DNA of 64,000 nucleotides from Galdieria yellowstonensis (GCA_026122205.1 JANCYU010000069.1:85273-149272), one strand, 5' to 3'; positions 11,768 through 22,725 are shown, counted from the stretch's first letter. Notes: a model not told the origin generated them from the letters alone. Numbers and translations: made by a program.

Positions 11768-13643
11768 ATGGAATGTTGCGCACGATCGGCGACTAGCAGC
11801 AGCATGTCACTTGTGTTGGTTGCGATTATTGCGACACTTGTTCAAGTAGTTTATGCGAATAACGCTTCATGTTCTGATGCCGTTCCTTCTTGTAGTACAG
11901 ACACAGACTATTTTGTATACAAGTTGTCTTTTCCTTATTTGTCAGACTATGTGTCAGTTTCCTATGAAAATATCTCTGTTCGCCTGAATATTTCTATTCC
12001 GGTAGGAAAACAGAAAGTTGTGAAGTATTGTTTGTGAACCGAATATTGTTTAGGAGCAACGCAATTATTCTTATGTTTTGGTGCGGTGTGGTTGTGAACA
12101 CTTGTTGAAGGATACCGGAAACGAGACTGTGATTCCAGTGCCACCCAGGTCCTTGGGTGGAATATCTACCACAGAAATTCCTTTTATTCAACAACTAGGC
12201 GCTCTTCACTTGCTGAAAGTGTTTTATGAAGGACAGTATGCATATAACGAACAGCTATTGATGAGACTGAAAACAAACTTGACTTACAACGTCCAACACT
12301 TTGCTGATTTTATCAACACTTCCCTGGTACCTTCTCCACCCAACGTTACTTTTGTAGATACCTATAGTGCAAGTGAATTTGCGAACAAGACCAACAATAA
12401 GCTCAAGTATTTTGTCACTCCTGGTATTGTAGTCAAAAATGCATTGGCAAGGGCAGAATTATTCAAGCTCTATGGATTGGTATTGGACGTTCCTGAACTG
12501 GCGGATGAATTGACGCATTCTATTGTGGAGAGTTATTTGGAAACAAAAGCGTTGGTAGCTAGTCATGCGAAATATTGGCCTTCTGTTCTTATCAATGGAT
12601 ACTTTGATGGTTTGTGGAGTCTCGACTCTGGTGACTCTTATGAAGCTTCGTTTCTGAAAGATGCCCATGCAGCCTATCGCTATGCAAATTCTTCTTCTTC
12701 TCCAAGTCTCACGTTGAACCAAGTGGTAGACAATTTTCGTGGCGCTGACTATTGGATCAATCTGGATTTGTTATCTCCAGTATATAGTCTGTCCGAATTG
12801 ATTAGCACATACAAGAAGCAAAACGAGTCCCAGGTAGCTATTGCAGTGGAGAAATTGGCAGCATTTCAATGTGGACAAGTTTGGTCCAATGCAAAGCGAT
12901 ATCGTGGAGAGTCGAACGACTATTATGAACTGGGAAGTGCAAGACCTGACTGGATATTGAAGGATTTGGTAAAAATTTTCCATCCAGAGTTGGAACCGAA
13001 TCATTCTTTCGTATTTTATTATCGTTTGGCAAACAACGACTCCTCCTCTTTGAACCTCCATTGTCCTTATTATAATCTGTCGGTAAGTAAGACACTCCTT
13101 GCGTTTGTATATTGGTGAGAACAATATGTATAGTCGAGTCCACCGAGTGGTAGACAGTTTATTATGTTTCATATATCTTTCAACAGTTCCATGTTTCCTA
13201 TTCAAAATGCGCTCAATCTTTCCATATTCCCTGCCGTTGCATCCCTTTTTGGTATATCTACGAGTGATATCGAAGTTCGCTTTCTCAATCCGGGAGAAAG
13301 TTCTTCCTCCAATGCATTGATGTATATGAAATTATCAGTTCCTTCGAGTAATGTCAGCAGTGCTCTCTCCACTGCGCATTTTCACCTCGCAAGTGCTCTC
13401 GGAAGTGGATTGAAATCCGCCAACGTATCTAGTACTATTACGAGTATGGATGTGACTACAACTGCAGTTACGAGTACAAGTAGTAGTGGTTTAAGTGGAG
13501 GGGATATCGCCGGTATCGTTATTGGATGTGTATTTGGTGTCGGTTTGGTCGTAGGAGTGGTCATCTTTGCGTATTGGTACGGCCATCGCAGAGCATATAA
13601 AAGTATACAAGGATCTCCTGTCATTTTAGGTGCTTCGAATTAA
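11768..13643 (+). CDS. Secreted/type I membrane protein with ABC-type (siderophore/B12-like) solute-binding ectodomain
   Basis: Exons are 11768-12001, 12054-13082 and 13158-13643, giving 582 aa. There is an N-terminal signal peptide (MSLVLVAIIATLVQVVYA, starting at residue 13), a ~450-residue ectodomain, a Ser/Thr-rich stalk, one membrane helix (GIVIGCVFGVGLVVGVVIFAYW) and a short basic tail. The ectodomain shows features of periplasmic metal-chelate-binding proteins: YVLVRCG, VPPRSLGGISTTEIPFIQQLGAL (the usual 'ST..IPFI..LG' segment), GADYWINL, FQCGQVWSNAKRY, YYELGSARPDWILKDLVKIFHPEL. It carries about 15 N-x-S/T sequons, which fits passage through the ER. A role in capturing an iron chelate or cobalamin at the cell surface is inferred only. 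Exon 3 acceptor is at 13156-13157; the nearer CAACAG acceptor would break the frame. Confidence 0.75.
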
Positions 13644-13773
13644 TAACTGATCAGCTTATATTTGTTGTTTTTATTTGTGTGTGTTTGTGCGTAAAGTAAG
13701 AGATTTGTGGTGTTGTGTGAAAGAAAAAATGCACTTGGCCCTTGCGCCATTTTTGTTTCCTTAGGTGCTGGTC

Positions 13774-15040
13774 ATGAACAGTTGTCGGCATCTTTTGTCG
13801 TTTGTTAGCGGTGGTTGTTGGCAGCAGTTGGTTCGACTACCACAGTGTGCAGTTGGCAGTCGATATATTTCGAGTAGACAGAACCGTGTGAGTATTTTGA
13901 CCAGGCGGAAGAGGGAAAACTTGGGGAGGTATAGACACCTGGGGACAACGACTGGTTGTTTGTCTGACGTGCCAAAGAATAATGTTGGTTATGAAGGAGA
14001 TGGTTCAGAGTCTAGGGAGAATGTATCACAAAAAAGGGATAGAAAGAAAATAGCGTCAAGTGAAGAAGAATTGGCAGCTCTAGAGACTTTGTTTTTAGAG
14101 GGCTTGTTGAGTTATTACGAGGGAACTCCCATGTTTTCGGAGGAAGAATTCCATACGCTGAGAGATGAGTTGGAACACTTGGGAAGTACCTCGACAAGAC
14201 TTCATAATATAGAAGTTATGTGGGTACAAGCTGCTCAGCAAAGAGATTTCGATCGCAACTTTCAAAATGAGTTTGAGTTGAGTCAAAGTGAGATGAAAAG
14301 TTTAAAGGCAAAATTATTAGAAGAGAGAAAGGCAAGGCCGCCACTAGCAGAAGACTTGGCTCTGGCTACAAAAAGAAAAATACAACAACGGTCACTGGTT
14401 AGAAGAGCAGCAAAGGAGTCGGATGCCGCTTTGGATAGCAGCTTGCGTTATCTCTTATTTGGTGACGCTACCCTAGACCGTTTTAAACTAATGGTACTTT
14501 ATGCTCCAGCAGCTTTGTTAGGTTGGTTATGTTTTTTGACTCGTGGTTGGTCTCATATGCCGTTGATTTAGCTGGAATCTTTTCTTCGATTATGGCTATA
14601 TCTTTTTTTCTATTTGATGGCGAAGTAGAAGTTCGTATTTCTGATATTGGCCGGCTGAGATTTTTCCTGCTCTTGGCTGTGATTGTTTATGGTATGTTTT
14701 AAGGAGGTTTTCATTTTTACTCATGACATCTTGAAGGAGTTGGTTGGTTCACCAATTTCGTGACGCCTCGTATTTTAAAGTATCTTGACCTCGGTCATCC
14801 ATTGTTGTTAAAAGTAAGAGCGTTGGTCTTGCGTTGTGTAACATGAAATGACTTTTGAAAAAGGGACACTGTCCACAGTGCGGCTCGATGGTTTCGTGCT
14901 TGTTTACTTCTAGCGAGACGAGAATTCGGGATGAGCGCGTTTGTGGGAAATGCAATGCATTGGTAGGTTTTAATCATCGTTGGAGGAAGGTGTATCTAGT
15001 TCGGCCATCGTCATCCCAAACGAAAATGGAACCCGACTGA
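13774..15040 (+). CDS. PGRL1: PGRL1-like thylakoid protein (cyclic electron flow)
   Basis: Exons are 13774-14521, 14572-14691, 14737-14813 and 14864-15040; the introns are 50, 45 and 50 bp, all GT-AG, giving 373 aa. A basic, Ser/Arg-rich N-terminus looks like a plastid transit peptide. The conserved part has LEGLLSYYEGTPMFSEEEFHTLRDELEHLGS, a PGRL1-type 'sDEE...L...L...GS' segment. It is followed by a hydrophobic stretch completed by splicing (LYAPAALLAGIFSSIMAISFFLF), a second one (FFLLLAVIVYG), and a Cys-rich tail with CPQCG and CGKCN. That double-CxxC tail is the hallmark of PGRL1, which works with PGR5 in photosystem I cyclic electron flow. GTG at 13765 was not used as a start; ATG 13774 was. 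Confidence 0.78.
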
Positions 15041-15466
15041 TTGCACAAGTTAATATGGCAATTGTATAATTCTTTGTTGTGAATGACTTCAGGAGGTTGC
15101 AGGATTTCCTCATAGAAAGTATATAGGCAGGGCTGGTGGTTATGAAGGGTTGCAAGCAGTGATTTGTAGAAGTGTTGTGAAAATATAGTGCTGTTTTCGA
15201 TATTATTTTTTGTCCGTCGTATAAAGGAAAGCAAGGAGTATATGTATATATGTATGCCAAAGCCAACCGATTCCTCGACTCCAACGTCTTTTCTATTTGT
15301 TTATAACCCACAGTTAACACGGTAGAAAAAAACCATACATGAAGAGCGAAAACAAAAAGATGGTCCCACCGAATAAGAAAAATCTTCTTTGTCTCGTATA
15401 AACTGCCGCAAGTCATCAACATGACATAACACGATGGATCGTTTCTCGAAACCCAGCTTTCGTCCC
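15041..15466. other. Intergenic interval between convergent genes
   Basis: This 426-bp stretch separates the 3' ends of the PGRL1-like and PWWP genes. Open frames on the minus strand (14970-15470) have no family features and overlap the PGRL1 exon antisense. Nothing else is supported. Confidence 0.5.
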
Positions 15467-16812
15467 TCATTTTGGAGCAACATTTACATTGTGACTATTT
15501 TCTGTTTCCTCTGAGCAATTCTTACCATTTTCATCTTGAACAGAAAATTGAATAGCTGGTTTCTCATTTTCAATCTCCAAGGACGCGTTTGCATCTTTTG
15601 TACCATCACTTGGCTCTGCAAAATCTTCCTTTTCACTGTTATTCTCCTGTGGATATTCTTCTTCCTTCGTTTCTTGTATTTGGCTCGTTTCTTCGTTTTT
15701 CTTCGATGGAGTCGTATCCATAATCATTTTCTTCCATTGACGAACCAACTGCTTTGCCATGGAACGAATTGCATTGCTATTTGGACCACAAGACTTCTCC
15801 AACTAGGCAAAGGAAAAGCTTCAATGGTTTTCTAACCAGATACACAACAACTTACCTGAACAAGAGGCTTGCCTGCTCGAGAGTTTTTCAACATCGGGAT
15901 GGTCACTCGTGACTGAAAAAGTGACTTTAGAGATTGCAACACTTGACCTTCTATGGAATAGACTTCATCAAAGTGTTTTTCGAGCAGTCTTATTTTTTCA
16001 TTGATTTCTTCGGTGAGTTCTCTCAGAGAGTCTTGTATCCCCTTGATTTCGTTTTCTTTCGAACAAAATAAGTCACCTAGTTGTTGTAGTTGCTCGACTC
16101 GTGTAACTAGTTCTTCCTCTGTAATATCCATAGACTGTGGATTCTCTAGCTGCGACGGATCCAACTCGTGATAAGGGCGGTCTATAGGCATCTGGAACAC
16201 GACCTCTCGATATCGAGACCTCTTCTGAGAAGGATCTTTCCTACTTGCCTGAGAATTTCGAACGCTTTTATCGTTGCGCTTTCGAGAACTTTCCCTTTTT
16301 CTCTTCAAACTAGGGGTAGATTGCTGCGAGTTGTTTTTGGAATGAGGAAGACTTCGTTCTTGGGAGGCATCGGATATCTCCATTTCGTCTTCCGTTGCTT
16401 CTTCTTCGGTTGTTGCGTTGGCTGCGTTATCCTCTGTACTCTCTTGTGCTTGAGCTAGTGCTGCGATTTCTTCCGGTGGCATCGCGTTGGACTGAACTTC
16501 TCTGGCCTCTTCCACCGCCTTGATAATTTGTTTATAATAACGGTGGTTTTCCTTCGGTGTCAAGGCAGCTATATTTTCCTCGTTAAATTCTTTCAGACAG
16601 TTCGGCTTCAACCAGGCACCTTGGGGATCGTTGAAGAAGTATACCCAATATTTCCCTTTATGAAACCACTTTCCAGAACGTTGGTCTGTAGTAATAGAAG
16701 CAGGCCACCAAGGATAACCGTATACTTTTGCCCATACTACAACACCTTTGTACAATAACAAGTTTTCGGAGGACTTTTTATCCGTCGTATGGTTTGGTGT
16801 TGTGGATGGCAT
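15467..16812 (-). CDS. PWWP-domain chromatin protein (LEDGF/HDGF-like)
   Basis: Exons are 16812-15856 and 15802-15467 (intron 15855-15803, GTAAGT...CTAG), giving 430 aa. The N-terminal PWWP domain (residues ~20-95) has VVVWAKVYGYPWWPASI and the partner strand KYWVYFFNDPQGAWL; PWWP domains bind methylated-lysine nucleosomes. The middle is acidic then strongly basic (SLKRKRESSRKRNDKS), consistent with nuclear localisation. Residues ~230-350 are predicted helical and end in SMAKQLVRQWKKMI, resembling the TFIIS N-terminal/integrase-binding-domain fold of LEDGF. The C-terminal ~80 residues are acidic and disordered. It is divergent from HPRT with 68 bp between start codons, so the two share a promoter region. 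Confidence 0.85.
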
Positions 16813-16880
16813 GACAAAGAACCTCCGCGAACAAATAAATCCTCAGCAATCCTCCGGTTTCTGTCGTCCATCGTGGTAGA

Positions 16881-17498
16881 ATGAGTAATCGTGTTCCAAA
16901 AGAGTGGCAAGAAGAAGTTTCCCAAGTATTGTTTGATAAAGTAACTATACAAAAGAGAATTGGTGAACTAGGGAAACAATTAAGTGCCGACTATCAAAGT
17001 CGTAAACCCGTTCTCCTCGGTGTATTAACTGGCTCCTTTGTGTTCTTAGCTGACTTGATTCGGGCTATGACTTGTGACCTGGAGATACGGTTTATGAGAG
17101 CCATTTCTTATAAAGGAACGGAGAGCACAGGAAACGTTACCATCGAGGGATTAGAGGTTGGTAGCTTTTGACTTGCGTATGTATGTGTGATGACTTGGGA
17201 ACGACTGTGCACATAGTTTCTGAATATTGAGTCACGTGATGTTATTCTTGTCGAAGATATTGTAGATACTGGTCTCACTTTAAAGTGGATTTGTGACAAG
17301 TTGGAGGAGTTGAAACCGAAGTCACTCAAGATTTGTACTTTTTTGTCAAAAAAGACGAATAAAAGAAGGCCTGACGTACCACAAATAGACTATGTAGGTT
17401 TTGAGTGTGAAGATCAGTTTGTAGTCGGCTACGGTTTTGACTGTGATCAACGTTTGAGGCAGCTTGATTTCGTTGGCATATACAATACAAACCGATGA
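16881..17498 (+). CDS. HPRT: Hypoxanthine(-guanine) phosphoribosyltransferase
   Basis: This is a purine-salvage enzyme that transfers PRPP ribose-phosphate to hypoxanthine or guanine. Exons are 16881-17156 and 17217-17498 with a 60-bp GT-AG intron, giving 185 aa, the normal family length. Family features are PVLLGVLTGSFVFLADL, the flexible-loop region FMRAISYKGTESTGNV, the PRPP-binding motif VILVEDIVDTGLTL, and FVVGYGFDCDQRLRQLDFVGI near the end. The acceptor at 17215-17216 was chosen over the one just before SRDV because it restores exactly the spacing between the loop and the PRPP motif seen in bacterial HPRT. No targeting peptide is visible, so it is likely cytosolic. Confidence 0.95.
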
Positions 17499-17576
17499 GA
17501 GAAACGGTACAAGGGGTTTTTCTGTATTGTGGCTGGAACACCGGCTACTTGAATAAAAGAAAGTATTTGTGGAAAG

Positions 17577-18443
17577 TTAGCTGATTGCTTTATAGTCTTG
17601 AACAGCAGGATGCGCATTTTCTATTCGCCTTCTTTTTTGTTGAGGAACTGACGGCTTTCCAGTCATTTTAATAGACACCCAATCACGAAGTCTTTGCTTC
17701 AAAGCTGCCACGGTGCCATGCGGAGATATTCCTCGATCGACACAGGCCTGTTGTAAAGCTTTGTATCGCATTCTACTTAGAGGAAGTTCGCTGCGAGGAC
17801 GTCCTTTACAAGTTTTCGATAATGCCTTGTGGTCAGTTTCAGTGCAAGTACTGTTGGAGTTAGTATTGGCAGTCCACGGTGTAACTGGAGAACGAAATGG
17901 TATTGGGTAGACGCCGTTTAACTGGTACCATTTCAGTTGTTGTAGGAAGACCCATTCCAAGGAAAACATATTGTGGACTCGGTGTGGTCTTCTTGAGATA
18001 CAAGAGGGATTACTGTTTTCGAAACCGCTTGAAGGTCGCGTTCGTTTTTGAATTGGGGTGAAAACGAGTGGTTTCCCTGGCTGACTGGACCACCGCTTTG
18101 CGGCATCCGTTGGACCGTTCGGCTCCACACCCTTTGAAGATGAGCACTTTTTGTGGGAGGTTGGAGAAGAGCCTTGTTTTTTTACGTCTTGGTGCGTCTT
18201 GTTCGATAGTTCTTCCTCATCGGTATCATCGTAATACTCCCCATGGTTCTCCTGCTCCTTTCTATTGCCTTGTTGGATATCGCATGGAGTACCTTCTTTT
18301 CTTCCTAGGACAGCTTTTTAAATATTAGTTACCTTGGATAAGAATAGAGACGTACCATGTTGCAGGCTTGTTAATAGTTCTGCTGCAGTGTTGATATCAA
18401 GGTTACAAGGCGTTTCCGTTGGTTGCTTGTGACAACTAGACAT
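17577..18443 (-). CDS. SAP-domain protein of unknown function
   Basis: Exons are 18443-18356 and 18304-17577 (intron 18355-18305, 51 bp), giving 271 aa. The ATG at 18443 lies in a short first exon (MSSCHKQPTETPC). The only recognisable domain is C-terminal: LSRMRYKALQQACVDRGISPHGTVAALKQRLRDW, a SAP helix-turn-helix that usually binds AT-rich DNA. A basic segment (QQKRRR) follows, as a possible nuclear signal. The rest is polar and low in predicted structure. The upstream region carries two GCGCCAAAA-type sites (18511-18520 and inverted at ~18596-18605), which resemble E2F sites. A chromatin or cell-cycle role is therefore possible but not shown. Confidence 0.7.
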
Positions 18444-18937
18444 GACGATAACGCCAAGGAATGATAATGATACAACAAATGAAGAAAACCACTTTTCCAA
18501 AAGGAGAAGAGCGCCAAAAGATGCAACTTGCAAAAAAGATCTGCGCATTTTTTTCCCGTCTTTTTGCAATCCCATCCTGCTCCTTGGCTGCATTTTTTTG
18601 GCGCTCTTTTGTCTCTTTTTGGTAAGAAAAATGCTGGAGTAGGCGCGATTGCATTTTTTTCTCTCTCTCTCTCTCGGTATATTTTTCGCTGTTTATTTTC
18701 ACTAGAATATATATTCAGTGGGATAGCAAAGGAAAGATGCTAGATAAAAAATGGGTTGTTGGCACGTATAAAGTTTCGGTATAACATGTATCCTGTAAAG
18801 TTGTGATACTTTCGGTTTGCGCTGTTTTTTTGAGGAAGACTGTTGTCGAGCAAAGATGAACGCGCAGTGCTCTGGTTGGCAATCAAAAGGAAATACCAGA
18901 AAGCATCGATTGATCCATTTTGTTTGTGCTATTTCCC
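18444..18937. promoter_or_regulatory. Divergent promoter region with E2F-like sites
   Basis: This intergenic stretch lies between the SAP-domain gene (leftward) and the Erv-type oxidase (rightward). It contains GCGCCAAAAG at 18511-18520 and the inverted TTTTGGCGCTC at about 18595-18605, both close to the E2F consensus TTTSSCGC. It also contains a pyrimidine run with (CT)n at 18660-18676. Function is inferred from motif resemblance only. Confidence 0.4.
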
Positions 18938-19541
18938 ATGGTTATGGCTCGTGTTTCGAACCGATATTCTCAAGTAAACCAGAATGAAGCGGATGAAGAA
19001 GCACAAGAAGAGTCGTGGTCGGACACTCGACATTACAATATATCACAAGCAACGCCGTCCTATGCTTGGCGCAAACTATCAGGCGGGTGGTTTAGAACCT
19101 TTGTCACAGCGACAGGAGTGTTCATGCTTGTGCTGTTCTTTATTATTTTCGCACCGTGGAAAAGACGTGAAACTGACCTTGCTCCCAACGCAGTTCGTGT
19201 AGGTAGAGCAGGGTGGACGCTCATCCATGTAGTTGCTGCAAACTATCCGGACTATCCCACCGACGAAGATAGAAAACAAGCAACTGCGTTTATTAATGCT
19301 TTGAGTCATGTGTACCCATGTACTTATTGTGTGGAACATTTCACTAGTTACTTGGAACAACACCCTGTGGAGTAAGTTGTCGTGTGGATTGATTTTGGTG
19401 CAAGTTTTCATATCGTTTCGTAGTGTGACTAGTAGAGAAGCGTTTCTATTATGGACTTGTGAGGCTCACAATGACGTTCGAAGAAGACAAGGCAAAACCC
19501 TGTTTCCTTGTAATGTTGCAGACTTGAATCGAAGATGGTAG
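18938..19541 (+). CDS. Membrane-anchored Erv/ALR-type FAD-linked sulfhydryl oxidase
   Basis: Exons are 18938-19371 and 19424-19541 (52-bp GT-AG intron), giving 183 aa. A polar N-terminus is followed by a membrane anchor (FVTATGVFMLVLFFIIFAPW). The Erv domain then has VGRAGWTLIHVVAANYPD, the catalytic YPCTYC pair, and, across the intron, SREAFLLWTCEAHNDVRRRQG with the FAD-contacting W..C..HN motif, ending LFPCNVADL. An N-terminal anchor argues for an ER/secretory Erv2-like enzyme that makes disulfides, rather than mitochondrial Erv1. The ATG at 18938 is preferred; another in-frame ATG follows at 18944. It converges on the uS7 gene (96 bp gap). Confidence 0.9.
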
Positions 19542-19637
19542 GATGGAGGGAAATACTTGGGTGTATTTCTAATGTTTTTTGTATAGGGGTTGGGAAGGTA
19601 GCACATAACAAGGAATGCAAAACAAACGAGTGCGCTT

Positions 19638-20192
19638 TTATCGCCAACGATAGTGTGCATAAGCTCTATTCTGTTCAGCCAGTCTATGTAGATCATCTCT
19701 TCTCTTTTTAGCTCCTCCTTGTCCGTTGGCCAACTCTACCAGCTCGTTGGCCAATCTTACATGTCCGTAGTGTTCTTTCCTATCTGCAACTGCTTGCCTA
19801 TAAACATTAAGTTGTGTGTGTATACTATATAAAGATAAGTAGTGCTCACTTGATGAACCGAAGAGCCTTTCCTAGTTGTTGTTCAGGCTTCAAAGGAATG
19901 GGTACAGCAACTTTCTTTCCGTGAGGATAATGCGGTATCAACGCAACTAGAGGTTTGGCATTATCTACAGCACGATGGATAAGAGACAAAGGACTAACAC
20001 AACATGAGGATGGGTCAATCCGTCGACGTCCCGTCTGCCAACAAACTTTACTTACTCCTTGATTCCGTGTTTTACTTTCAACTCTCGAAATGTTTCATCT
20101 ATTAACTTGAGAGATACACCTTTCTCACCGTCTCTCATAAATATATTCACCATCTTGCCTATAACTACATCGCTTTTGTATAGCGAAGACAT
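19638..20192 (-). CDS. Small ribosomal subunit protein uS7, probably mitochondrial
   Basis: This is a three-exon gene not seen as a single open frame: 20192-20056, 19993-19850 and 19797-19638, giving 146 aa. Introns (20055-19994 and 19849-19798) are GT-AG. The spliced protein begins MSSLYKSDVVIGKMVNIFMRDGEK and has PLSLIHRAVDNAKPLV, KKVAVPIPLKPEQQLGKALRFIK, ANELVELANGQGGAKKRRDDLHRLAEQNRAYAHYRW. This last part is the conserved uS7 C-terminus (KR..iHkMAE.NrAFaHfRW). Red algal plastids encode their own rps7 and the sequence is not a cytosolic S5-type, so a mitochondrial ribosome is inferred. The start codon overlaps the stop codon of the upstream SNM1 gene as TGATG. Confidence 0.88.
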
Positions 20193-21997
20193 CAATCGCG
20201 CTCTCGTCTCGGAGCAACAACCTTCTTCTTCTCACCACACCACAACCACTGACGCATTCGATCCGCTTCGTCTTTACTATTCTTTCGATGACTACACACA
20301 GTAGGAACCAAATTCTTCGGTCTACAAACGGAAACAAATTCTTTCAACTCCGAAAAACTACTATGCTCACTATAAGGAACACCATATAACACACAATTTT
20401 GTCTCAATTGTCTCGTTAAAATGCCAGGTTTCAGGTTGCCATAAGGTTGAGTCATCTTCTGTCCAGTATAAGACCAACCAGTCGGTCGAAAACCAACAAA
20501 AGTATCGTATCTCGTAGCATATTTTTGGGAAATTTCTTTCATTCCACTAAAACTGACACTTCTCATGTCCACAACGTGTAGGCGTGAAGCACAGGCTTCC
20601 GTAGTTAACAAACCCTGGATATGTTCTGGTAACGAAAGATGACTCAAAATTCGATACTTTCTTTTATCTACATAGACTTTTTCATTTAAACTTTCTGCCA
20701 CTTGAAGAAATACTTTTTCCTATACAAACAAGAGTTTACATCTTCATGCACTGTGTTCCTATACGTACCTTTCCTATTTGGTAAGTGCCGAATAAGAAGA
20801 GTACTCGCGGATAGAAAGATTCCGCTTTTACTGCTTCCACTACTGCTTCTACTGCTTCTTGTTGAGAAGGAAAGTCATATCGCGGGTCACAATAGGTCGT
20901 ATCAAGAAATAGATAGTCCAAGCTAGTTCTACCGAAAAGATGAGGAATACACGAGTGCAATTCAACTGAATAACGAAAATCTCCAGTATGAAGAATCAGT
21001 TCGTTGGTATGCCACACAAAAAAAAGAAACATGACACTTCCTGGACAATGATTGGCATCTATCAAAGTAACGGTAGCACCTGTTGTTCCATGGCTAGATT
21101 TCCCTTCATCTGGGATATAACAACTCTGGTTTACTTCTAAAACCTTGATATATTCTTCCTTCACTCCCAACTGAGAACGAATCAATGCAGCGGTAGTTGG
21201 ACTAGTGAAGATGACACCAGCTTGAAAGCTACTAGTAAGACCCACCGTATGATCCTTGTTGAAATTGAGCAGAGTTTCTGTGCTATTTCAGCCTCTACTT
21301 ACGGAATGAAAGTGAGATAAGAAAAATTGACGACAGTCACCTTCCCCAGCTGCCTTGAAAGAGTCGACAGTAAAACTAGTTCCCGGTACAGTTTTCGTAA
21401 ATGGATGACCTCTGTTTTTTCTGAAAGTCTGTTGATTTTCGGCTTTTTTATAATTGGTATTGTTCATTGTGTAGAATATGGGATACAACTTTTGCTCCGT
21501 AGGTACAACAGAGTTTGTGTTTTTGGATGCTGTCTGCTCCTCACTAACCGAGCTATTGTCATCTTTCTCTCGAACATAACAAGTAAAATCACTTAAACTT
21601 TGTAGGATTTTCTTTCTTGCACCCAAAGTATTGATACCGAGCTTCTTTAGTGCATCTTCATCCATCTTACTTAGCGAGGATATGGACACTATTCCACGTT
21701 CTACCAATACTTCTTCATAGTGCTCCAGTTGAAGTGACCGCAACCAAGCTCTCAGAAAATTTCTGTCTTCCAACACTTTTATTTGTGTCTCCTCTACACT
21801 ATTCGAGAAGACTAGAAAACGATCGACTTGGTGAAAATGCGCTCAACCTAGGAGCAACCATCCTTACCCTGCTTCGTTTTCCTTTTTAGTGGAGTTGATA
21901 GGACATCTATCAGAGTAGACTGAACGGTAGCAGTATCTCCAGATATATCTTTACTCCATGAACGAGCGCGCTTTACAGAGTTGCGGTTTCTTGACAT
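20192..21997 (-). CDS. SNM1/PSO2-type DNA cross-link repair nuclease with SAM domain
   Basis: Exons are 21997-21868, 21811-21303, 21254-20769 and 20719-20192, giving 550 aa; all three introns are GT-AG. The first short exon (MSRNRNSVKRARSWS) was found by splice-frame reasoning. Residues ~65-125 form a SAM domain (FLRAWLRSLQLEHYEEVL...LGARKKILQSL). The metallo-beta-lactamase part has FFLSHFHSDH (split by an intron), the DANHCPGSVMFLF motif, HTGDFR, and LDTTYCDPRYDFPSQ. The beta-CASP part has FGTYQIGKEKVF and ends in the PTVCS region. These are the motifs of the SNM1A/PSO2 5'-3' exonuclease family, which repairs interstrand cross-links. Its start codon shares CATG with a possible start of the divergent TatA-like gene. 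Confidence 0.92.
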
Positions 21998-22064
21998 GAA
22001 GAAATTTCAAAATCCACGCAAAAGACGAAATCGTAAGATGATTGGCACACGAGACGAGAACAAG

Positions 22065-22565
22065 ATGTTGTGCTTTGTGGATGCTGCTGGAGTATTCGTG
22101 GAAAGGAAGACAGCTTCTGCCGCTGGTTGTTATAAAGGGCGGTGTATTCGTTGTTGGTTTAAAGCTGTTCCTAATACAAGGTATTTAGCGTGGCAACATG
22201 AGAGGAACAAGTTTTCTGTTTCTTCGTGGAAACGTTGGAAACCCTGTTCCTCAGGAAGTTTATCGACGACGATGGGACTCTTTGGTTTAGGTTGGCCAGA
22301 AATTGCGGTTATTGTTGTAGTTGGCACTCTTATATTTGGTCCAAAGAAGATATCGGAGCTTGGAAAGGATCTAGGAAAAGTAGTTGGTAGCATGAAACAA
22401 GCAACAAGTGAGTTTAGTGAGGGAATGGAGGAAAGCTTGAAAGAAGCAGAGGAGAAAAGACGCAAGGAACGAAGTGAAGAAGAGTCGAAGGTGCAAACTA
22501 TTCGTCCAAGTCTCAAAGAACAAATATATGACGTCCAATGGGAGAAGGCAGAAAAGGACAAGTAG
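22065..22565 (+). CDS. TATA: TatA/Hcf106-like twin-arginine translocase subunit, plastid-targeted
   Basis: This is a Sec-independent translocase component of the thylakoid. The frame is open from 21981, with ATGs at 21996, 22038 and 22065. The ATG at 22065 (166 aa) gives the most typical transit-peptide start (MLCFVDAAGVFVERKTASA). The Tat domain is unmistakable: GLFGLGWPEIAVIVVVGTLIFGPKKISELGKDLGKVVGSMKQATSEF, a short membrane helix with the FGP hinge and an amphipathic helix. A highly charged coiled tail (EEKRRKERSEEES) follows. TatA and TatB/Hcf106 cannot be separated with certainty; the longer charged tail leans towards either. No intron is present. Confidence 0.88.
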   Translation: MLCFVDAAGVFVERKTASAAGCYKGRCIRCWFKAVPNTRYLAWQHERNKFSVSSWKRWKPCSSGSLSTTMGLFGLGWPEIAVIVVVGTLIFGPKKISELGKDLGKVVGSMKQATSEFSEGMEESLKEAEEKRRKERSEEESKVQTIRPSLKEQIYDVQWEKAEKDK

Positions 22566-22725
22566 TAATGATAGTCTGACTGACTGAAACTTGGTTTATC
22601 AATAAAACAAGGCAGTTGATTGGCAAATTATCGTCCACTCAATAACCTAACAAGTCCTCGAAAACCTCAAATAACCGCACTTTGGGGGCAAACCAATGAT
22701 CGTTGAGGAATTGTGAGCAGCAGCC

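Noticed and set aside
14970..15470. 166-codon minus-strand frame with hydrophobic stretches
   Set aside because: Overlaps the PGRL1 last exon antisense and shows no family features.
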